The notes below the pieces were generated by a model. That model worked only from the letters and a program-made list of their open reading frames with translations. It did no database searches and had not been told where the DNA came from. Below are positions 55,644 through 64,000 of a stretch of DNA of 64,000 nt, in pieces. The stretch lies in NCBI RefSeq assembly GCF_014805625.2, contig NW_023998432.1, positions 3,233,541-3,297,540 of the forward strand, given 5' to 3'. A program made the translations under genes and the position numbers. Source of the DNA: Glossina fuscipes (lineage: Eukaryota > Arthropoda > Insecta > Diptera > Glossinidae). The stretch's first letter is position 1. Each line of letters opens with the position of its first letter.

Positions 55644-55888
55644 AGTAAGAAAATTAAATTCGGTCGGGACCGAATCTTTTAGACCCATCACCGTTATCTT
55701 AAAAAAGACAAAAGAAGTAAAAGAACAAAATTTTCAAGCTTTATAATACGGAGTGGACGCAGCTGATTTTTCTATTTTCAAAATAAAAGTTTTTGCCGTG
55801 TCCTTTGAAAAGTTTAAGCCAATTTCAAATCTTTTTGCAAATTTGTAGGAGATATCTTCATTTTCGCTAAAGGGAGAATGTTTACTAC
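55644..55888 (+). repeat. Dispersed repeat family B, left half of a split copy
   Basis: AAGTAAGAAAATTAAATTCG, GTCGGGACCGAATC and ACCCATCACCGTTATC match 46,490 onward, through GATATCTTCATTTTCGC. The match stops after GAATGTTTACTACC, where the CR1-like element starts. Confidence 0.7.
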
Positions 55889-56810
55889 CCCTTTACTACT
55901 GACCCTTCTAGGCAGGCAGCGGGACATTGATTTTTACAAACTTTTCACGGAGACGCGAAATGGTTTCTCGGAATTGAGTAGAAATCTCGCCTCCTTGTGG
56001 GAGAAGTTTGAGCTAGTTAAGCCTAGGTTTGATGAATGTCGCTTTATTGAGCACTCATCTTCTACCCAAGTCAGAAAAATAACAACTCGTAGCGTAGCGT
56101 GTGGAACGTCACCTCTGAGTTCCTCCAAATCTGATTCGTTAGTACAAGTTACCGCTCCCTCTAACTCTAAAATGAGCGTTAATATTTCCGATATTGTTGA
56201 GTCGGTTGGTAACAAAATAATTACAAACAAGCCGGCAAGTCCTTCCGTTTTAAGCTATGCTGAAGTGGCAAGGGTGTCTCCGCCCAGGGCCGCCACTCAC
56301 TCTAATCTAGCGCCATCACCTAAAAATAATAAAGAGAAAAATAAATCATCCCCACCCCCTGGCTTTTCGAGCGTGAACGCTGGTCACATGACTGGGCAAG
56401 TCGCACAAGCTGCTGCTGCGGGGGCGATAACCCCATCTATATTCTCCGTAACTCTAAACTTCCCAACCGTGAATCCTCCTGTACCAACTAATGACATTTG
56501 CTTGACGGCAGTTCCTCCTAAAAAAGCAATATTTGTGTCAAGACTGGCACCTGAAACATCGGTGGATAACATAAAAGGTTATCTGGCGAAGAAAGTCCCA
56601 TCAGTCAACTTGAAGCGCGTTAGCATTTTCAAAATGGCTCCTTCTCAATCTAGGGCAATCTCCTCTTGTAAAATACTAGTTTCGACTGAAAACAGTGATA
56701 TGTTGTTAAACAAACCACTGTGGCCAGTAGGATCCTTGATTAAGGAATTTATCCCTCGAGATCGTCCCCGTAATACCAAAGCAATAGTCTTGTCGCCTTT
56801 AAAAAACTAA
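55878..56810 (+). CDS. CR1-like LINE ORF1 (310 codons, 5' end uncertain)
   Basis: An intact frame. Its N-terminus (DIDFYKLFTETRNGFSELSR) is helical and coiled-coil-like. The middle is Ser/Pro-rich. The C-terminal region, KKAIFVSRLAPETSVDNIKG to SSCKILVSTENSDML, LLNKPLWPVGSLIKEF and IPRDRPRN, resembles the C-terminal domain of CR1-clade ORF1 proteins in insects. The Cys-rich PHD-type finger that often precedes this in such proteins is not encoded upstream. The first ten codons read into the host repeat, so the true start is lost to 5' truncation. Role in the family: RNA binding during retrotransposition. Confidence 0.75.
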   Translation: MFTTPLLLTLLGRQRDIDFYKLFTETRNGFSELSRNLASLWEKFELVKPRFDECRFIEHSSSTQVRKITTRSVACGTSPLSSSKSDSLVQVTAPSNSKMSVNISDIVESVGNKIITNKPASPSVLSYAEVARVSPPRAATHSNLAPSPKNNKEKNKSSPPPGFSSVNAGHMTGQVAQAAAAGAITPSIFSVTLNFPTVNPPVPTNDICLTAVPPKKAIFVSRLAPETSVDNIKGYLAKKVPSVNLKRVSIFKMAPSQSRAISSCKILVSTENSDMLLNKPLWPVGSLIKEFIPRDRPRNTKAIVLSPLKN

Positions 56811-59550
56811 ATGTTTCTTCAGGCCCATTATCTCTCATTTATCAAAACGTTAGGGGCCTTAATTCAAAAATTCCTTCTACCTTCCTAAATTCAGTGCGCA
56901 CTGAGTTTTTCTACTTGGCCTTCACTGAAACTTGGCTAAAACCCGATCTTTATTCGTCGGAACTTTTTCACAAGTCTTTTAAAGTTTTCAGAAAGATCGA
57001 GTGAATCGCATTGGTGGTGGCGTATTAATTGCCATATCTGCGTCAGTCCCGTCCAATTCAATAGAATTTCCCACTTCTCCTGACGTTGAATTTATCGCCA
57101 TTCGTGCGAAAATGCCTAATAAACAGCTATTTGTAACCTGCTCCTATATTCCCGCAATTTCTGATATTTTCATTTACAAGAAACACGCTGCCCTCATTTG
57201 TGAAGTGGTCAAGCGGTCTAGACTTAACGATTTGGTCGTTGCATTGGGTGACTTCAACTTGCCTCAAGCATTTCCTTTCAACATATGAATGATGGTTCGT
57301 TGAACTGCCTTAATGTGCCAAATCAAACTTTTTTAAATAATTATTATGATTTTCATAAAATGAATATTGTTTTACTAAAACATCGTCTTTCACATCTGAC
57401 GCTTGATTTCTCAACCGGTAGTATTGAAAGCTTATTGCCATCGTTCTACAATACATTAAATCTAGCTATTGCTGCATCCGTCCCGATCAAGCATTGTCGA
57501 CCTCGAAGCAGGTGTCCCCCGTGGTTTAATAAGACAATTAAATATCACAAGAATAAAAAAAACTCGCTATTCAAAAAATATTCAAAAAGTGGCTCTGCGC
57601 TCGACTATGTCCCTTACTCGGTGGCGAGGCATAGATTTAACTCCCTCAACCACCATTATTACTGCGGATACCGTCAGTTCATTAAATCCTCTCTGTTTGA
57701 TAATCCTAAATACTTTTTTAAATTTGTTAACTCCAAAAGAAAAATTTCCACAAATCACTCTCATGTTTCTTTTAATGGCTCTGACTCCTTGGATGATTTT
57801 GAAATCTCAAATCTGTTTGCTGAGTATTTCCGACGAAACTTTTCGATTGCTAATTTCGAATTATCAGCAAATTACCCATATTCTATAACTAACTCTGTTT
57901 CAATTCCTAACTTGGTAATTTCGGAAGATGACGTTTTTAAAGGGTTGAGTTCTCTAAAATATAGTTGTGCGCCAGAACCAAGTTGAGTGTCTTGCCCAAG
58001 TTGTTCGAGCGAATTGTGACTCAGCATTTGGCCTTTGCCATTACTCCGCACCAGCACGGCTTTCGGAAAGGGCGATCTACAGTCACTAACTTGTTAGAGT
58101 TTACTTGTCATGTTTTCAAGGCTTTTTCTAATGGCTCTTGCACAGTTGTGGTATAAACTGATTTAAGCAAAGCGTTTGATATGGTTAACCATAACTTACT
58201 TATCTTTAAACTCCAAGATTCTGGCTTCCCTTTCTACTTAGTGAAATGGATAAGCTCTTATCTGCACTATAGATCCTTCAGGGTTTTGTTCAACTATCAC
58301 CTCGGATGAATTCCCCGTTATATCTGGCTTACCTCAAGGAACCCATTTTATTTAGTTTATACATTAACGATCTTCCATCGGTGGTTAATTCCAGCCAAAT
58401 CTTAATGTATGCGGATGATGTGAAACTTTTTTCTTCCTTCTCTGTTGAATCGCAATCACATCAGCTTCAAAGTGACTTGGATAATTGTGTTGCATGGTGC
58501 TATTTGAATCTTCTGAAACTAAATCTGAGTAAATGTAAGAAGTTTTCTTTCTCAAAAAGAAAGTCATTCAGCACTCAGTATTTCATAGATTCGCATACGT
58601 TGGAGGACGTCGATTCCATCATAGATTTAGGCGTTCTATTTGACCATAGGTTACGTTTCAACTTGTATATTGAGCTATCAATAAGCAAAGCTAGGTCCGT
58701 GCTTGGTTTAATAAAAAAGTGGTCTAAAGAGCTTGATGATCTCTACATTACGAAAAGGCTGCACATGTGTTTGGTTAGACCCATACTCGAGAATGCCTCT
58801 GTTGTGTGGTCTCCTTCATATAGGTGCTATGTAGATTCAATTGAATCTGTTCAAAAGCAATTCTTGCTGTTTGCCCTTAGAAATTTGGGTTGGGATCCGA
58901 TTGCCTCTCTTCCTCCCTACGAAAATAGGTTGCTTCTGCTTTCCTTACCGTCTCTTCAGAAACGTAGGTTTGTTCTTGGCGTTTCCTTTGTCATCAAAGT
59001 AATAAATGATGCTATTGACTCGCCTTCATTACTTGGTGAAATAAGCTTTAATGTTCCTAACCGCTTCTCTAGGCACTTTATCTTCGTTAAGCTTAGTCAG
59101 TGTAAATATAATTATGAGCTGTTTAATCCGCTCAGAGTAGTTTGCAAGGACCTAAATGACGTCTATTACTTATTCTCGTTATCGGACTCTTTAAAGTCCA
59201 TTAAAGCAACATTGCTTAATACGCACGATTTACCTATGTCTTAAACTAGCTTTTATCCTTAAAAGTCGTTACGATTCAAAAATGAATTCTTGTTAAGTAT
59301 TATCGGATGGCTAAGGGTTCATTTGCAATTTGGTCCTGTACCGGTTGTAAGTGTGGCTCTATGCTGGTTGTGTACGAGCTTTTTTTTCTTTTTTTCCCTT
59401 GTTATTTGTTTTATTGTACTTATACTAAGTTTTGTTATTAATTTAATGTAAGTTTTGCTTTAAGTGCCAATTGAACTCGACTGTTGTATGTTTAGTTGAG
59501 TTTCATGTATAAGTAGAATTAAAATGGATAAATAAATAAATAAGTAAATA
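55889..59550 (+). mobile_element. CR1-like LINE, 5'-truncated and broken
   Basis: A non-LTR element with ORF1, a broken endonuclease-RT ORF2 and a 3' end of GATAAATAAATAAATAAG repeats. The RT sequence QHGFRKGRSTVTNLLEF and the tandem tetranucleotide tail point to the CR1 clade within the Jockey group. It has no RNase H, unlike the I-like LINE. It lies inside a family B repeat whose halves resume on each side. Confidence 0.82.
56812..59244 (+). pseudogene. CR1-like LINE ORF2: endonuclease and RT (broken)
   Basis: Endonuclease motifs: LIYQNVRGLNSK near 56,840, FTETWL near 56,920, a frameshift near 57,000, GGGVLIAI, then ALGDFNLPQ near 57,250. The C-terminal part with the SDH motif is missing between NNYY and DFHKMN near 57,350, an internal deletion. 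Linker PPWFNKTIKYHK near 57,520. RT: between CAPEPS and SVLPKLFERIV near 57,980 part of the fingers is missing; QHGFRKGRSTVTNL (58,050); a stop just before TDLSKAFDMVNHNLL (58,160); SGLPQGTH in another frame (58,320); LMYADDVKLF (58,405). The final 312-codon frame continues with DLGVLFDHRLRF and the thumb region to a stop at 59,244. No function is possible. Confidence 0.88.
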
Positions 59551-59620
59551 TTACGAAGTTGGGCAGACAAACAGATGGACAGATGGACATGCTTAGGTCA
59601 AGAATGAAGCACAATTTTTT
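59551..59620 (+). repeat. Dispersed repeat family B, right half of the split copy
   Basis: GAAGTTGGGCAGAC, AACAGATGGACAGATGG and ACATGCTTAGGTC match, in order, GCAGTTGCCTAGAG, GACAGAATGAG and CAAGCTTAGGTG at 46,772-46,835, so the repeat resumes after the CR1-like insertion. Confidence 0.55.
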
Positions 59621-62600
59621 TAAATTTTTTCCATAATTTTCTTCAATGATATTCAGGCTAGAACCCAGAGACCTTACAGCCACTTTCAACATTTCTTGGC
59701 ATTAATAAAACCACTCCTACCACTCACAACGCCATCGTTGTAAGAAGGTAAAGCCAAAGCAGCAATAGGTTAGAGTTATTAAACATATTTTATTCATTTC
59801 GGCACCTAATTCCATTCCTAATATAACATTTAAGCACTTCTTATAATAACGTCTGTCATCGACCTTTTTAAACTACGCTTTACTCATTAGCTCATCAAAT
59901 GCAAACTAAATGTCAAAACTGATAACGAATTTTCACGTACAATGCTGGTAATGCTACCTACACACAAATAGCATCAACTTGATAAACGAGATGGAACGTA
60001 GAATATGCAAATCTCCCTGCTTTTTGATCAAACCACGTATTCAATTTTTCGTTTAACAGTATGATTATAAATACTGTAAAGTTTTCGTGACTAAACAAGT
60101 TCGACTAGTTTATTAAAGAGAGTATTAGCTCGCGACAAAAGTTAAAATGCTACACGAAACTAGAGCAATTTTTTTACTGGCGATTTTTTATTGATTTATT
60201 TATAATAACCCATTCTCGGGTGGACTACACAACACCTAATATTAAAAGCTTAAAGTTTGACATTAAAATTATGATTACTACTATTATCATAACAAGTAGT
60301 AGTAGTAATAGTAATCTCAGTAATACTAGTTTAATAGCAGAATTAGTAGTAGTAGAAGTAGCAGAACCAGTAGCAGTAGAAACATTAGTGGCATTAGCGG
60401 CAATGATAAGACTATGCGTTTATTGTGGTTTTACTGCTTAAGAATTCGAAAAAGGGAAACTTAACTACAAAAATTTATATATAAATAAACAAGAGGAACA
60501 AAAAGCCATTAAAAAATGCAAAAAAAAAATTATACGTCAAATTCCACTCTCAGCTGACATACATCAAATTAAGAGTGTATCATCAGGTCATCGGGAACTG
60601 ATTATAGAAAGAAATAAAACAAAAAAATTAACACCTCTTCAATAATTATGCAATTTTATTGTTTCGTACATTTGTTATACAAGCTTGTTTTTTCCTGTCA
60701 CAAATTAGCCACCCTCAACCCTTAAATGCATGATTTTTGGTTTTGAATTTTAAAAAAAGTTTGTATAGGAATGTAGTCAAAGGTTACATAAAAAATAAAT
60801 AAAAAAATTAAATGAATTTACGAGTCCTATTTTTTCACATTTATTTGCCCTCATTGTCGGTTGTATATGTTCGAAGCCATATTTTCCCCAGGTAGATCTA
60901 ACATTTGGGTAGTAGTATATGGACATAAATACGATGACTCCTAGAAATCAACGGAATTCAATAGCATTTACAGAAGGACACTTGTAGACATATTTACTTG
61001 GTTTTTCGACAATGACAGTGAGTTTGTCCTCATTTATAAAATCAGAAAAATATTAAAATTAGGTTTCAAGTGCAGCTAAACCAGGGCAAAGGTCTGTATT
61101 TCCTGTGAAACGTATACATCGCTAACTATTTTCCTAATCGCACTTTTTCCCTATAAGTTCGCTACTACGTTGCCTCCAAGCTGCAACAATAAGAATAGCT
61201 AAGGGAGGACCTTCATTGTCTTGCTCTTCATCATCATCATCGTCAGTGTCCTCAACTTATTTTATTAGACCCAGGCCTGGGTAATAACCAATTTCGTTTA
61301 GGTCAATGTTCAAGTCTTGCGGGTATCCTCGGCATCTTTATCTTGTAGCCGCTTAGACATCCTAAAGAGCAAAACAAAATAAGCCAAAAGTCGAAGACGT
61401 CAAAAGCACATGCTTGTCTGACGTTATTAAAGTGCTTTCGAAAACGCATACCTTGCGGTTTGAATAAAATTAAGTGGAACTGAACAATTGGTAACAACAT
61501 GCATTTAAGGGTTTAGTATTTGTGGGAGTTTCATTTGCGGTGTCATCAAGTCGATCAAAAGTAATTATATATGTTATATAACATCCTATTTATTATGTTA
61601 ACTTTAATATTCGTTTCGACTATTATTCGAATTTCATTGTTAATGGATTTCTAATGAACGAAACTTAAATGACATACATATGAAAACATTACCCTAAATG
61701 TTGTGCATAAATTTAAAAAGAGGTGGACTAATAGGTAAGGATTTTGCTTTCATTCTATCTTAATATAATTAACTATTGCTTGGAGGCAATGAATGCATTT
61801 ATAATAATAATAGATCCTGTTAAGAACATGTATGCATAGATATAAAATTGTTATTATTCCATTCTTAATTCATTACATAAACAATAAAGATATTAGTTTA
61901 ATGATAGACAAAGAGTTCTAATAGGCCTGAATCTACTACTACTATTGCTATAGTAAAAGTATTTCGCAACCATTATTGTAATTAATAATTTTAAACGTGC
62001 GTTCCTGCAACATTAATATGCAGTTTACTTAACCCATAATTGGAGCAGATATCGAGAAGCAGAGAGGGATGGACAATAGTTTTTTATATATATGTACGAT
62101 TCAATAATTGGTACTCTACTCAATGGAAGCGCGAAGACGATGGAAATTCTTCAAGTCCTTTGCTAAAGATGTTCAAGTATGCAAAGAAAATATTTTGCCT
62201 AATTTAATTGTTGATATACTATAAAATTGGTTATATCTGAAGTTTTTTAAAACAAAACTGTAAAATATGTAAACATCCCAACTTCTGCTATCACATAAAT
62301 ACCATATACTTGGATAGATTGGTTAAAATGCAATAAATAAACGCAGTTAATCATCTCCACATGCAACGATATTTTAATACACACTTAAATATTCATCGAC
62401 TCTCATTGGCAATACCATCAAGTTACGCATACGTCCTATGACTTGGAACTGCGCTATACCACACATATATTGCCATATAAATAAACTTGAGTGAGGTTGC
62501 ATCCTCGAACGTGAAGTACACACAGTTAGACACTTTCACTTGCTCCGTAAGTCAACATTCAGATTTTATATTCGATGCCAAACAATGCGTGTCAATTTAG

Positions 62601-63580
62601 TTTATCATTCCGTTTGTGGCTGCCACATATATAATTTACATGCGCTTAGCAATCATTGTATATTCTTGAATAATATAAAAGTCCAAATCGAACATCCATC
62701 CGTCCAATGAATTATCTTTTCTCTATTCTTGAAATTTCTAAGCCTAAAAAAATTTACGTAGAACAGTGAAATTCAATATTTATTCTTAGCGACTAACGTG
62801 TCTTTCTTGCTATTAAACTAAAGTAGCTTCAGTTCAAGTTCGAAAATTTCAAAATGCTTTTATCAGTAATGTTATGAACTATGTCGAAGGGAGGGAATTT
62901 AGGATAAAAGATCTTCTATAAAAGTACTGCGGGTCGTTTCACAGCCAAAGAAAAAATTATGAGATTTTTAAATATATAAAATTTAAGATGATAAGTATCC
63001 GAAAATCGTCTTGACGAAAAAGTTTTCTGCTTTTTTTTTTGATTTTCCCTGTTTTTTGCTTGGAGCTAAAACTAGACTTTATTTGCTATAAGTCTACGGT
63101 GATATGGTCGAGGAAGAGATGATGGTTTATTTTTTTCTTTTTCCTTCTGTTTTCGTTCCATAGCTTTGCTTTGTAGATGCTATACACGTCTAAAACATAG
63201 AATTCAACGCATTCTTCAACTAATATCCTGAAAGATTTAGGTTTTTTGTATGAGTCTGTCAGTAACTTAAGTGTTGCATATTAAAAATAATGGCTTCTAT
63301 CCCTTAGCTGCACTTAAACGCAAAATATATTGCAAATGACAGCGAAAATATCATAGAAATGAAAATGACTAAATTGTAAAGAAACTAAAATAATTTATAC
63401 AAATAAAAGTTTCCTAAGATGAACCGAAACACAAAAAAGTTCATTCAAAAATTCAATTATTAAACATCCTATCAATTTTCATGATTTCAACTGTTTAAAT
63501 ATTTTTCTTATCCGATTTCTGTTAAATTTTTGTTTACCTTTATTTACCTATGTTTGTTTTGCCCTTGTCCAGTGTCAAAA
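59621..63580. other. AT-rich DNA, no gene recognised
   Basis: A GTA/AGT-type trinucleotide-rich stretch at 60,290-60,400 keeps a 73-codon frame open by composition. A TCATCATCATCATCG run is near 61,228. No protein motif, tRNA or repeat boundary was recognised in this 4-kb stretch. Confidence 0.45.
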
Positions 63581-63589
63581 AAAAATCTG

Positions 63590-63760
63590 TGAAAACATTA
63601 TCTTGACCGACTATTAAATACCCTAGACCACATTGTCTAACACAACTGTTATTTTAACCGTAGAAAACAAATCTCACACTCTGTTTTCATATTGTATGAA
63701 TATTAAAAATTAGATCTGTTTGCAAATAAGGACTCACTTTGCATAAAAAAGGTTGTGCCC
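63590..63760 (+). repeat. Dispersed repeat family A, left-end fragment
   Basis: AACATTATCTTGACCGACTA, TTAAATACCCTAGACCACA and TTGTCTAACACAACTG resemble the start of the copy at 54,378. It is cut short just before the second foldback copy. Confidence 0.5.
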
Positions 63761-63776
63761 AAAAGGTTAAGAAATT

Positions 63777-64000
63777 ACTGATTTGAAGTTAGCCCACTGT
63801 ACCCCCACATTTTAGCAAAGACAAAAATGTGGGCTATCTTCACACGCGTATTCGCACTTCTGTTAAGGTAATTGATAATTGAACGCTACAAAATGATTAG
63901 AAAATCTAAACAAAAATAGAAATACAAGCATAAACAAAATAAGAAATTATACAAATATATTATAAGAAATTAAAAAAAAATTATTTTGGTTACTGGTTAC
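63777..64000 (-). mobile_element. Foldback DNA transposon, second copy, cut by window end
   Basis: It begins ACTGATTTGAAGTTAGCCC, a variant of the ACTGAAGTGAAATTAG terminus at 17,072. The inner sequence, read on the minus strand, follows 18,013-18,213 in order: TTTATGCTTGTATTTCTATT, GTTTAGATTTTCTAATCATT, TTATCAATTACCTTA and CACATTTTTGTCTTTGC. The hairpin centre, if present, lies beyond the window. Confidence 0.82.

Noticed and set aside
60220..60441. 73-codon frame
   Set aside because: It is created by a GTA/AGT trinucleotide-rich tract; no other evidence of coding.

Overview
This is eukaryotic, AT-rich, non-coding DNA crowded with transposable elements. No host protein-coding gene, intact tRNA gene or rRNA gene could be supported on either strand. 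The element set is what a dipteran insect genome would carry: an I-clade LINE with a TAA-repeat tail, a CR1-like LINE, a Ty3/Gypsy element with a tRNA-Lys-type primer site, many decayed mariner copies, tRNA-derived SINEs, and dispersed repeats of the type common in flies. A tephritid-like fly is my guess, not a demonstrated identity. The window is most likely intergenic, pericentric or inside a very large intron.

Layout. 1-17 kb: unrecognised AT-rich DNA with pieces of dispersed repeats, two mariner relics (5.8-6.7 kb and 14.7-15.1 kb), one tRNA-like SINE head (3.2 kb), a 48-bp LINE-tail insertion (9.37 kb) and possible Tigger/pogo-like ends (11.4 and 12.8 kb). 17.07-18.21 kb: a foldback DNA element with long hairpin arms and an 8-bp target duplication. 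A second copy starts at 63.78 kb and a third fragment lies at 47.9 kb. 19.58-25.07 kb: a full-length I-like LINE on the minus strand (ORF1 with three CCHC knuckles; ORF2 with endonuclease, RT and RNase H) between perfect 13-bp target duplications. It contains a 10-N assembly gap flanked by a 47-bp duplicated contig end. 27-34 kb: four more mariner-like relics, all minus strand, and a GC-richer, tandem-repeat-bearing LTR-like block (27.7-29.1 kb). 34.36-45.20 kb: a nest. A minus-strand Gypsy element with LTR-like direct repeats at both ends appears to be split by a plus-strand element that encodes Gag and a retropepsin but no visible RT or integrase, followed by a tRNA-Lys-like sequence and hairpin tandem repeats. 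48.56-48.94 kb: a possible solo LTR. 50.83-51.01 kb: a tRNA-derived SINE with a 12-bp target duplication. 52.0-55.1 kb: two long copies of a dispersed repeat and another tRNA-like head. 55.89-59.55 kb: a broken CR1-like LINE inserted inside another repeat. 59.6-63.6 kb: nothing recognised.

How the parts work together. The clearest functional link is between the I-like LINE and the SINE at 50.8 kb. About 90 nt at their 3' ends are related, both end in TAA repeats, and both have 12-13-bp target duplications, as expected if the LINE enzyme mobilises the SINE. The 48-bp insertion at 9.37 kb carries only this tail between 10-bp direct repeats. Other elements are relics, broken by stops, frameshifts, internal deletions or loss of catalytic residues.
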